Source of the DNA: Microcaldota archaeon
Lineage (GTDB): Archaea; Iainarchaeota; Iainarchaeia; JAADDC01
Length of the DNA: 8,212 nt
NCBI GenBank assembly: GCA_027000685.1
Contig: JALTNN010000007.1
Span: forward strand, 1 to 8,212
Direction: 5' to 3'
The position numbers were made by a program, and so were the translations under genes. Positions 1 through 5,245 of this stretch are shown here, piece by piece. Position 1 is the first letter of the stretch; the number at the start of each line of letters is the position of its first letter. The notes under the pieces were generated by a model. The model was not told the DNA's origin. It worked only from the letters and a program-made list of their open reading frames with translations, and did no database searches.

Positions 1-371
1 ACGGGAAGAAACGCGGTTTCTTTATGGAGGGAAAATTCGTCCCGCTCCAGGAGGCCCTTGAGGAAGTAAAGCCCGAGGGGGATTTCTGGGTGCTCGAACC
101 GGGCAGGTATTACGTCGTCTTCCCCAGGGTAAAGGTTCCGCTCGAGTACACGGGCTTTGCCTATCCGAGGAGTACGCTGAACAGGTTGGGGATTGTAAAG
201 AGCCAGACCGCTGTGTTCGATCCGGGCTACGAAGGTGAGTGGAACCAGCTGTTCTTGATACCGCTGAAGGCGAGAATACACGTGGAAGAGGCCTGGGTCC
301 AGCTCGTATTCGTGAAGAACGAGGGGGTGAGCGGGAGGTATGACGGACACTGGCAGGGGGAAGAGTACTGA
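1..371 (+). CDS. dUTPase/dCTP deaminase-fold protein (5' partial)
   Basis: Carboxy-terminal part of a protein of the trimeric dUTPase / dCTP deaminase superfamily, which removes or deaminates dUTP/dCTP in nucleotide-pool sanitation. Numbering from the ATG at 24, visible family motifs are AYPRSTLNRLGI (about residues 46-57, like the RSSLAR-type phosphate-binding motif), AVFDPGYEGEW (63-73, with the Asp and Tyr of the catalytic G-x-x-D-x-G-Y type motif) and GRYDGHWQG (104-112, the glycine-rich C-terminal motif that closes over the nucleotide). The frame is open from base 3 through the ATG at 24 with no stop and no SD before that ATG. The family is usually about 150-200 residues, so the true start is probably upstream of the window. 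Substrate (dUTP or dCTP), or a regulatory non-enzymatic role, cannot be decided. Its 3' end overlaps the next gene by 32 bp, so the two are probably cotranscribed. Confidence 0.75.
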   Translation, partial: GKKRGFFMEGKFVPLQEALEEVKPEGDFWVLEPGRYYVVFPRVKVPLEYTGFAYPRSTLNRLGIVKSQTAVFDPGYEGEWNQLFLIPLKARIHVEEAWVQLVFVKNEGVSGRYDGHWQGEEY

Positions 372-480
372 GAGGTGCCCCAACTGCGGACACGAGATGA
401 TAAGGGTTGGGGATGTCTGGGTGTGCCCCGAGTGCGAATACCACTCCGACGTGGATCCCGAGAGGGGGAGCTTTAGGTAA
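340..480 (+). CDS. 46-residue zinc-ribbon microprotein
   Basis: A very short gene: ATG at 340, TAA at 478-480, giving 46 residues. The core is CPNCGHEM ... VWVCPECEY, two CxxC pairs (C13/C16 and C29/C32) spaced as in a rubredoxin-like zinc ribbon, so one structural zinc is expected. The tail is acidic and polar. The start is supported by the SD-like GAGGGGGTGA (321-330) nine bases upstream, and by an in-frame stop at 328-330 that excludes a longer form. It begins inside the preceding dUTPase-fold gene in another frame, which suggests translational coupling. The partner is unknown: short archaeal zinc ribbons occur as accessory subunits or nucleic-acid-binding proteins, and I cannot tell which this is. 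It is real on motif, SD and spacing grounds rather than on length. Confidence 0.7.
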   Translation: MTDTGRGKSTERCPNCGHEMIRVGDVWVCPECEYHSDVDPERGSFR

Positions 481-483
481 CAC

Positions 484-491
484 GCTTTAAC
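484..491 (+). promoter_or_regulatory. Weak TATA-like element before the C/D sRNA / hydrolase transcript
   Basis: GCTTTAAC lies 25-30 bases before the C box of the predicted guide RNA at 515, the right distance for an archaeal TATA box. The match to a TTTATATA-type consensus is poor. The RNA could instead be processed from a longer transcript that starts upstream. Confidence 0.3.
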
Positions 492-514
492 ACGTTAGGA
501 GAAATATTGTTACA

Positions 515-567
515 GTGATGACGTGTACAACCGCTGACCACAGGATGATGAGCTGCGAACCGGCTGA
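515..567 (+). ncRNA. Predicted archaeal C/D box guide sRNA (in leader of the hydrolase gene)
   Basis: All four boxes are present in order with exact archaeal spacing: C box GTGATGA (515-521), 12-nt guide (522-533), D' box CTGA (534-537), 7-nt spacer (538-544), C' box ATGATGA (545-551), 12-nt guide (552-563), D box CTGA (564-567). Such RNAs assemble with L7Ae, Nop5 and fibrillarin and direct 2'-O-methylation of the target base paired five nucleotides upstream of D or D'. The predicted complementary targets are CGGUUGUACACG (D' guide) and CCGGUUCGCAGC (D guide), with the fifth base, a U in each, as the methylation site. I could not place them on rRNA or tRNA. There is no convincing terminal stem. 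The D box is followed directly by the SD of the gene at 580, so the RNA is either the 5' part of that mRNA or is processed from it. Confidence 0.8.
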
Positions 568-579
568 GGGGGTGATCTT

Positions 580-1233
580 ATGAAGGAGTTCGAGGTGGAC
601 GGCGTTCGCATAGAATGGGTGGGCCACGCCACATTTAGGATGAAGTTCAGGGGACTCACGGTGTATGTGGATCCCTACATCCTCGACGAGAACCCCGAAA
701 AGGCAGATCTTGTGCTGATAACTCATGACCACTTCGACCACTGCGACCTCGACGCCCTCCACAAGATAAGAAAGGACGGGACTTATGTTGTGGCTGCCGA
801 GACCTGCAGGGGAAAGCTCAGGGACGCGGTGTTTGTGAGGCCCGGTGATGTGGTGGAGTGGAACGGGATAGGGGTGGAGGCGGTCCCGTCATACAACCCG
901 GCAAAGAGGTTCCACCCGAGGGAAAAGGACTACGTGGGTTTCCTCGTGAGGTTCGGCAGGGTCACAGTCTACCACCCCGGTGACACGGACTTCATTCCCG
1001 AGATGGAGTCCCTGAAGGGGAGGGTAACGGTCTTCCTGGCCCCCATCGGCGGAACGTACACCATGGACGAGGTGGAGGCCGCAAAGGCCGTGGAAGTAAT
1101 TCAGCCGAAGTTCGTCATCCCCATGCACTACAATTTCCTCCAGGGATTAGAAAAGGACCCGGAAAGGTTCGCTGATCTCGTGAAGGGGGCGGAGGTCGTC
1201 ATATTAGAGCCATTAGGGAAACCGAAGCCGTGA
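580..1233 (+). CDS. UlaG-like metal-dependent hydrolase (metallo-beta-lactamase fold)
   Basis: A 217-residue soluble protein of the COG2220/UPF0173 branch of the metallo-beta-lactamase superfamily. The hallmark HxHxDH is THDHFDH (H49, H51, D53, H54). Other expected metal-site elements are the N-terminal GHATFRM (residues 15-21), HPGDTD (132-137) and the late histidine in PMHYNF (H183), so both metal sites look intact. Length matches the family (about 215-230). The ATG at 580 is preceded by a good SD, GGGGGTGAT (568-576), and translation from it gives a full-length domain. The physiological substrate of these archaeal proteins is unknown, although UlaG itself is an L-ascorbate-6-phosphate lactonase. 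The gene follows a C/D guide RNA in what appears to be one transcript, and its last 35 bp overlap the convergent exporter gene. Confidence 0.92.
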   Translation: MKEFEVDGVRIEWVGHATFRMKFRGLTVYVDPYILDENPEKADLVLITHDHFDHCDLDALHKIRKDGTYVVAAETCRGKLRDAVFVRPGDVVEWNGIGVEAVPSYNPAKRFHPREKDYVGFLVRFGRVTVYHPGDTDFIPEMESLKGRVTVFLAPIGGTYTMDEVEAAKAVEVIQPKFVIPMHYNFLQGLEKDPERFADLVKGAEVVILEPLGKPKP

Positions 1234-1636
1234 GAATGAAGAGGCCTGACACCAGCACGCCGGTCAGAAGACCGGTCACGGTGGCCTTCAGGGATATTTT
1301 AAAGAGGTAGGCGAACAACGCTCCCGTGTACGCACCACTCCCGGGAAAGGGAATCGCCACGAGGAAGAAGAGGGCGAAACCCCCGAACCTCTCGATGTAC
1401 CTCCTCCCCTTCTCCCTCACCCTGTCCACCACCCTATTAAACAACGGGGAGAGCGGCGACTTCCTCAGCACCGGTTCCAGCCTGCCGAGCAGGATGTAGA
1501 TCACAAACCCCCCGAGGAAGGAGAGGGAAGAAGAGATGATCCAGGCCGTAAGAGGATCTATCCCTGACATAATGGCAACCGGAATGCCTCCCCTGTTCTC
1601 CACAAAGGGGAGCAGCGACATTACCACCCATTCCAT
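1199..1636 (-). CDS. Small multidrug export protein family membrane protein (COG2426)
   Basis: A 145-residue integral membrane protein resembling the 'putative small multi-drug export' family. Seen directly: a hydrophobic N-terminus with the family signature PFVENRGGIP (residues 10-19), a second hydrophobic segment (about 28-51), a basic loop VREKGRRYIERFGG (73-86), the conserved AIPFPGSGAYTGAL (94-107) and a final hydrophobic span (about 117-142), roughly four membrane segments. Transport activity of the family is inferred, not shown; treat the substrate as unknown. The ATG at 1636 is chosen because GCGTGATC lies just upstream as an SD and the family signature starts a few residues later. 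A longer reading back to 1780 would translate through the guide RNA and promoter and has no family similarity. It converges on the hydrolase gene with a 35-bp overlap. Confidence 0.82.
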   Translation of the reverse strand: MEWVVMSLLPFVENRGGIPVAIMSGIDPLTAWIISSSLSFLGGFVIYILLGRLEPVLRKSPLSPLFNRVVDRVREKGRRYIERFGGFALFFLVAIPFPGSGAYTGALFAYLFKISLKATVTGLLTGVLVSGLFILTASVSLMALI

Positions 1637-1643
1637 GGGATCA

Positions 1644-1699
1644 CGCTCAGGACAGAGTGGTCTCCTCACCCCTCGGATACACCCGTTCTCATCATCGCG
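1644..1699 (-). ncRNA. Predicted archaeal C/D box guide sRNA (in leader of the exporter gene)
   Basis: Read on the minus strand: C box ATGATGA (1695-1689), 12-nt guide (1688-1677), D' box CCGA (1676-1673, one change from CTGA), 3-nt spacer, C' box GTGAGGA (1669-1663, one change from RTGATGA), 12-nt guide (1662-1651), D box CTGA (1650-1647). The bases flanking C and D, CGC (1699-1697) and GCG (1646-1644), form a short terminal stem. Degenerate internal D'/C' boxes are normal in archaeal sRNAs. Predicted targets are AUACACCCGUUC (D' guide, methyl on the fifth base, A) and GACAGAGUGGUC (D guide, fifth base G); I could not assign them. A TATA-like TTTAATAA (1730-1723) would start the transcript about 5 nt before the C box. 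The SD and ATG of the exporter follow the D box directly. Confidence 0.75.
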
Positions 1700-1700
1700 G

Positions 1701-1730
1701 TTATAAAGAGGGCGGTAACCCGTTATTAAA
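1701..1730. promoter_or_regulatory. Overlapping divergent promoters for NMD3 gene (+) and sRNA/exporter (-)
   Basis: On the plus strand TTATAAAG (1701-1708) is centred about 26 bp before the GTG at 1731, so the NMD3 mRNA should start at or very near its start codon. On the minus strand TTTAATAA (1730-1723) is centred about 26 bp before position 1700, a few bases upstream of the guide-RNA C box. Each TATA element therefore lies on the other transcript's predicted start site, and the two promoters face into each other. TSS positions are inferred from spacing, not observed. Confidence 0.6.
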
Positions 1731-2405
1731 GTGAAGGTGTGCCCAAGGTGTGGTAAGAACGAGAGGGAAGTTCCCTTCATCGGGTTCTTCTGCAGGGAGT
1801 GTTATCTCGAGCTGAATCCCCCCGTGGAGGAGAGGACGCTCGAGGTGAAGGTGTGCCCCACCTGTGGGAGGATGTTCCTCGGGAAGTGGACGGAGCCCAG
1901 GCTCGACTCGCTCACGAAGTGGATCTCGAGGCATGTGAAGGCCTCCCCCGACGTTACGCACCCCTCCATAACGATTGCCGTGACGAACGAGGACGAGACC
2001 TCCTTCACCTTCAGGGGCATACTCACGGGAGTCATTGGGGGAACCCCACTACAGTACAGGTTCGCCGGTGTGGTGAGAAAGGTAAAAGAGCAGTGCCCCG
2101 TCTGTGCGAGGCGGGCCGGGGGCTACTACGAGGCCGTCCTCCAGCTCAGGGGAAAGAGGTGGGAGGAGCTCTACAGGAGGGTGATCGACCAACTCACGAG
2201 GGAAAAAGATCCGAAAGCCTTCATAGCAAAGGAAATACCCCGGAAAAACGGCATAGACATACTCCTCGGCTCGAAGAAGGTGGCCGAGAAGATAGGGAGG
2301 AGGATGAGGAACATAGGGGCCACCATGAAGATATCCCACACCCTCGTGACGGAGAGGGACGGCAGGCCTATAACCAGAGAATACGTGGCTCTTCGCCTGG
2401 ACTGA
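1731..2405 (+). CDS. NMD3-family protein (archaeal, 60S-export factor homologue)
   Basis: A 224-residue homologue of the N-terminal part of eukaryotic NMD3, the adaptor that binds the large ribosomal subunit during maturation and export. Archaeal forms lack the eukaryotic export tail, and a role in late large-subunit assembly or ribosome binding is inferred. Zinc-binding cysteine pairs are visible: CPRC (4-7), CREC (21-24), CPTC (42-45) and CPVC (122-125). A basic region follows (about 139-200, with RRMRNIG and many Lys/Arg), and the protein ends with a strand-rich segment, REYVALRLD. The start is GTG at 1731, two codons before the first CPRC. There is no SD, but TATA at 1701-1708 has the spacing for a leaderless mRNA. 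The last 38 bp overlap the convergent phosphoesterase gene. Confidence 0.85.
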   Translation: MKVCPRCGKNEREVPFIGFFCRECYLELNPPVEERTLEVKVCPTCGRMFLGKWTEPRLDSLTKWISRHVKASPDVTHPSITIAVTNEDETSFTFRGILTGVIGGTPLQYRFAGVVRKVKEQCPVCARRAGGYYEAVLQLRGKRWEELYRRVIDQLTREKDPKAFIAKEIPRKNGIDILLGSKKVAEKIGRRMRNIGATMKISHTLVTERDGRPITREYVALRLD

Positions 2406-2967
2406 TCTCAATGATCGCCCCGCTTTTCCCCGGGTTGATCACGGTCGTGCCGCCTAACTTCTCAGTCTTCCCTCCCCTTTCATGTATGTGTCCGACGACA
2501 GCAACGGACGGCACGTACTCTTCTATGTACCACCTAACGGCCTCGCTTCCCGCCTCCTTTCCTGAATAGGTTAGTGAGAGAACGGTACCTGAAGGCGGGG
2601 CGTGGGAAACGAGCACGTCAACGTAGCCAATCTTCTCGAGGACTTCGTAGGCGTAGTCCTCTTCCCACTCAAATATCGTGTTGAAGGGAGTGCGGGGAGA
2701 CCCGCCGAGGCCCCCGAACGTCACGCCCATGAACGTCTTCTTCTCACCGTGGAGGTTCATGTAGTTGGGTATCCACTCCGGCCTGTCGTTGTTGCCGGGC
2801 ACGGCGAACACCCTCTTCTGTCCGCAAAGCCTCATGAACTCGATGAAGCTGTCCCTGTCCCCCCTGGAAATGTCCCCTACAGAGACGTATAGATCAACAT
2901 CCGTCGCGAGTAGCTTTTTTACCGCCGTAAAGTCCCCGTGAATGTCGGAGAAGGTCAGAAACCTCAT
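2368..2967 (-). CDS. Icc/YfcE-like metallophosphoesterase
   Basis: A 199-residue calcineurin-like phosphoesterase. The five metal-binding blocks are in order: SDIHGD (D8, H10), GDISRGD (D32), PGNND (58-61, N59), SHAPP (H122) and GHIHERGG (H160, H162), followed by the usual NPGKSGA (178-184). The fold hydrolyses phosphomonoesters or diesters, and the substrate here is not predictable. The GNHD motif reads GNND, a substitution of the proton-donor His often seen in archaeal relatives. The ATG at 2967 is chosen because AAGGTGAT precedes it and it places the first beta strand right at the N-terminus; in-frame starts up to 3027 add 20 residues with no family match. It overlaps the NMD3 gene end by 38 bp and diverges from the FdhD homologue. 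Confidence 0.9.
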   Translation of the reverse strand: MRFLTFSDIHGDFTAVKKLLATDVDLYVSVGDISRGDRDSFIEFMRLCGQKRVFAVPGNNDRPEWIPNYMNLHGEKKTFMGVTFGGLGGSPRTPFNTIFEWEEDYAYEVLEKIGYVDVLVSHAPPSGTVLSLTYSGKEAGSEAVRWYIEEYVPSVAVVGHIHERGGKTEKLGGTTVINPGKSGAIIEISPGEEPRILWL

Positions 2968-3013
2968 GACATCACCTTCGAATACCATACCAACATAACG
3001 CTCCCTGATAGAC

Positions 3014-3037
3014 ATCTTAAGATCCATGCCTTAAAGC
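3014..3037. promoter_or_regulatory. A/T-rich divergent promoter candidates (phosphoesterase / FdhD-like)
   Basis: Two TTAA-containing elements, TCTTAAGA (3014-3021) and CCTTAAAG (3029-3036), are the only TATA-like sequences in the 102-bp divergent spacer. The first could serve the minus-strand phosphoesterase with a leader of about 20-30 nt carrying its SD. The second could serve the plus-strand gene at 3070. Matches are weak, so the assignment is tentative. Confidence 0.3.
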
Positions 3038-3069
3038 CCTTTCTACGGAGGTAGTAGGGGGGCGAGGGA

Positions 3070-3792
3070 ATGGAGGCGGTGACTCCTATTCGAGTTTACA
3101 GAGTGGGTAAACGTTCTTTTAAGCCTGAGTGGGGTCAGGCGGTACAGGTGAGGTATTACGACATTGTTGTGAACGGAGAAAAGATAACAGAGGTGTCAGC
3201 TGTTCCTGTACACCTGAAGGAGCTTGCCATGGGCTTCCTGCATTCTAACGGATACATCGAGGATCCCGGGACGGTGGAGGGTATTACGGTGGAGGACGGG
3301 GAGATAAAGGTGACGGCCTCCCCGGATTTCGAGTTCAGGATGAGGTACCTGAGGGAAAGGGGGGTCGAGCCCCTTGAGCTCATCGACCTCTCCCCCGTGA
3401 CCTCGCCCTTCTCCGTTACTACAGAGAAGATCTACGAAAAGCTTGCTTCTGTGATGAATAACGCGAGGAACCTCCCCTACTCCATCATTTCGGACGTCAA
3501 TGGCTACCTCTTCTTCTCCGAGGACGTCCACCCGCAGAACTCCTTTTACAAGGTCGTTGGCAGGGCTGTCTTCGATCACTTTGACCTCCGCTCCTCCTTC
3601 ATTGTTATTTCCCACCATATCCTTCCAGAGGACGTGGTGAGGGCAGCCTACCTCGGGATACCCATACTCGGGTCGTTCAGCGGTACGAGCGACCTCGCCG
3701 CGAGCGTGGCGGAGTCCCTCGGTGTAACGCTTTTCGGCATCACCCTCGACGGCCTGGAGGTCTTTACGTATCCGTCCCGAATAAAAACCTGA
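3070..3792 (+). CDS. FdhD/NarQ-family protein, divergent and lacking the catalytic cysteines
   Basis: A 240-residue FdhD-family protein. Canonical FdhD transfers sulfur from IscS to the molybdenum cofactor of formate dehydrogenase through a CxxC loop. Conserved elements seen: DIVVNGEKI (31-39), VPVHLKELAMGFLHSNGYI (45-63, the 'TP-x-LxELAxGFLxxEGxI' region), SEDVHPQNSFYKVVG (150-164, corresponding to EDVGRHNAVDKVxG), and LGIPILGSFSGTSDLA...GVTLFGIT (195-224). The CGxCG loop expected between about residues 100 and 120 is replaced by a stretch such as LSPVTSPFSV, and the whole protein contains no cysteine. EDVGRHN and SGRVSS are also altered (EDVHPQN, SHHILP). The fold is probably kept but not the sulfurtransferase chemistry. 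No formate dehydrogenase or molybdopterin gene is nearby. The start ATG at 3070 follows a G-rich stretch; GTG at 3079 is an alternative. The permease starts 17 bp downstream. Confidence 0.75.
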   Translation: MEAVTPIRVYRVGKRSFKPEWGQAVQVRYYDIVVNGEKITEVSAVPVHLKELAMGFLHSNGYIEDPGTVEGITVEDGEIKVTASPDFEFRMRYLRERGVEPLELIDLSPVTSPFSVTTEKIYEKLASVMNNARNLPYSIISDVNGYLFFSEDVHPQNSFYKVVGRAVFDHFDLRSSFIVISHHILPEDVVRAAYLGIPILGSFSGTSDLAASVAESLGVTLFGITLDGLEVFTYPSRIKT

Positions 3793-3809
3793 GGGACGCA
3801 TTTCTTGAA

Positions 3810-4916
3810 GTGGGGAAGGAGTACTGGAAGGCAGTTGCGTTAGTGGTCGGCACGCAGATAGGTGCGGGTGTCCTTGGCCTCCCCTACGCAATAAAGGGCC
3901 TCGGTTTCTTCTGGGGTAGCGTGTCCATACTCCTCGCCGGCTTCCTCATGATGTTAACAGCGCTCTTTCTTGTGGAGGCCCTTTACAGGACTAACCCGAA
4001 CTATCACCTCTTCGAGCTTGTGGAGCACCACTTCGGGAGGACCGGGGGCATCGTCTTCATGTTCCTCATCGTACTCGCAGTCTATGGCGCGCTCACGGCC
4101 TATCTTAGTGGGATGAGCGAGTCCCTGAACAGGCTCCTCGGGCTGGACACCCTCTGGACGGGCATCCTCCTCTGGGCCGTACTCTCCTATGCTGTTGTGA
4201 GGGGGCTGAGGTTCTCCTCTGCCGTCGAGTCCGCCGCCGTCACCCTCCTCCTCATCCTCTTCGGCGTCGTCCTCCTCTGGTCCATCCCCTACATCACCCC
4301 CTACCACATCCCCCTCACGGAAGCCCAGCTCGATGCGTTCTTCACGGCATTCACCGTCTCTGTTTTTGCCTTCTTCGCGCACCTCATCATCCCCGAGGTG
4401 GTGAAGATAGTCAGGAGCAAGGAAACGGCCGCGAGGGTCATATACCACTCGTTCATAATCACCTCCCTCGTCTATGTACTCTTCTCACTCTCTGTCATCG
4501 GTGTACTTGCCGACAGCACGCCCGAGATATCAATTTTTGGACTCGTTGATGTCTTCGGTGCCGTGTTTTCACCAATAGCCTACCTTATCCCCCTCTTCAC
4601 AATGTTCACGTCGTTTCTCGGCGTCGCTCTCGGGACAACAGATATGCTGAGGGAGTTCCTGAGAAAAAGAGTTATTTCCGCCTCCATAGTACTCGTACCG
4701 CCGCTCGTTGCCTTCCTTCTTGGCTACAGGTTCTTCGGCTCCATAGTCTTCGGCTCGCTCGGCCTCATACTCGCAGGGGGCGTCGTCCCCTCCCTCCTCC
4801 TCATCAAGCTGAAGAGGAGCAGGATGATCCCCTACAGAGTTTGGATAGCCGGACTTTCCCTCATAGTGTTTGTCTTTGTCTTCCTCTGGGATCTGAAAAC
4901 GATGTTCATGCCTTGA
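3810..4916 (+). CDS. Aromatic/hydroxy amino acid permease-like transporter (HAAAP/SdaC type)
   Basis: A 368-residue polytopic membrane protein with about 10-11 hydrophobic helices. Helix 1 carries the hallmark GTQIGAGVLGLPYA (residues 14-27) with the unwound glycine-rich centre of the APC/LeuT-like fold, as in tryptophan/tyrosine permeases (TyrP, Mtr, TnaB) and SdaC. Other features are an acidic and basic cytoplasmic loop, EVVKIVRSKETAARVIYHS (about 195-213), and a C-terminal helix ending KTMFMP. It is expected to import an amino acid by proton or sodium symport; substrate choice cannot be read from the sequence. The start is GTG at 3810. The reading frame is open further upstream into the fdhD-like gene but offers no ATG/GTG/TTG in the 80 bases checked, and the SD is weak. 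It is probably cotranscribed with the FdhD-like gene. It overlaps the convergent regulator by 11 bp. Confidence 0.85.
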   Translation: MGKEYWKAVALVVGTQIGAGVLGLPYAIKGLGFFWGSVSILLAGFLMMLTALFLVEALYRTNPNYHLFELVEHHFGRTGGIVFMFLIVLAVYGALTAYLSGMSESLNRLLGLDTLWTGILLWAVLSYAVVRGLRFSSAVESAAVTLLLILFGVVLLWSIPYITPYHIPLTEAQLDAFFTAFTVSVFAFFAHLIIPEVVKIVRSKETAARVIYHSFIITSLVYVLFSLSVIGVLADSTPEISIFGLVDVFGAVFSPIAYLIPLFTMFTSFLGVALGTTDMLREFLRKRVISASIVLVPPLVAFLLGYRFFGSIVFGSLGLILAGGVVPSLLLIKLKRSRMIPYRVWIAGLSLIVFVFVFLWDLKTMFMP

Positions 4917-5196
4917 CCAGCCTGAACCTCGGCGGCTCGAGCCACTGTGAGTGGCATCTCGGACACTTCGAGGGGATGTGTAGCGAGGCCTCGAACTCAT
5001 ACCCACACTTCCTGCACCTCCCTGGCACGATCTCAAACTTATACCCTTTCCTGTGCATCGCCTCTGCTATCCTTGACAGGTCCCCCTTGATGTTCTCCAC
5101 GTCGATGTGGAGGATCCGCGACATCTCCTCGACTGATAGGGGCCTATCAGTGTCCAAGAGAAGCTCGATTATCTTCTGCCTCCTGCTCATCGCCAT
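4906..5196 (-). CDS. HTH domain fused to zinc ribbon, predicted transcription regulator (COG3357-type)
   Basis: A 96-residue protein with an N-terminal winged-helix DNA-binding domain (about 3-55; the segment QKIIELLLDTDRPLSVEEM followed by SRILHIDVENIKGDLSRI gives the helix-turn-helix) and a C-terminal zinc ribbon with C61-x2-C64 and C78-x2-C81. This order matches the archaeal family annotated as a predicted HTH regulator fused to a Zn-ribbon; its targets are unknown. The ATG at 5196 has no SD, but a TATA-like TTTAATAA is centred about 26 bp upstream, consistent with a leaderless mRNA. A second ATG at codon 3 is an alternative start. It diverges from the eIF2B-family gene across a 49-bp spacer, so control of that neighbour or of itself is possible but inferred. 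Confidence 0.85.
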   Translation of the reverse strand: MAMSRRQKIIELLLDTDRPLSVEEMSRILHIDVENIKGDLSRIAEAMHRKGYKFEIVPGRCRKCGYEFEASLHIPSKCPRCHSQWLEPPRFRLVKA

Positions 5197-5217
5197 GGTG
5201 GAAGAAGGACGTCAATG

Positions 5218-5225
5218 TTATTAAA
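5218..5225. promoter_or_regulatory. Shared TATA element for two divergent leaderless genes
   Basis: TTATTAAA read on the plus strand is TTTAATAA on the minus strand. Its centre is about 25 bp from the GTG at 5246 (+) and about 26 bp from the ATG at 5196 (-), the distance between an archaeal TATA box and the transcription start. Neither start codon has an SD. The same octamer occurs at 1723-1730. Confidence 0.55.
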
Positions 5226-5245
5226 CTGAGCTCCCTCTTTAACCC

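Noticed and set aside
487..762. 91-codon minus-strand open frame over the hydrolase start
   Set aside because: It covers the C/D guide RNA and the antisense of the hydrolase, with no motif or SD support.
1637..1780. N-terminal extension of the COG2426-type exporter back to an ATG at 1780
   Set aside because: It would run through the NMD3 start, both promoters and the guide RNA, its sequence matches no membrane-protein family, and the ATG at 1636 has an SD and the family signature.
1799..2569. 256-codon plus-strand open frame
   Set aside because: A shifted-frame shadow of the NMD3 gene running into the antisense of the phosphoesterase; composition is dominated by Gly, Arg, His and Glu and no domain is visible.
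2968..3027. 20-residue extension of the phosphoesterase to an ATG at 3027
   Set aside because: The extension covers the promoter and the SD of the ATG at 2967 and precedes the natural first strand of the fold.
3451..3457. GTGATGA resembling a C box
   Set aside because: It lies inside the FdhD-like coding frame, with no CTGA 12 nt downstream and no second box pair.
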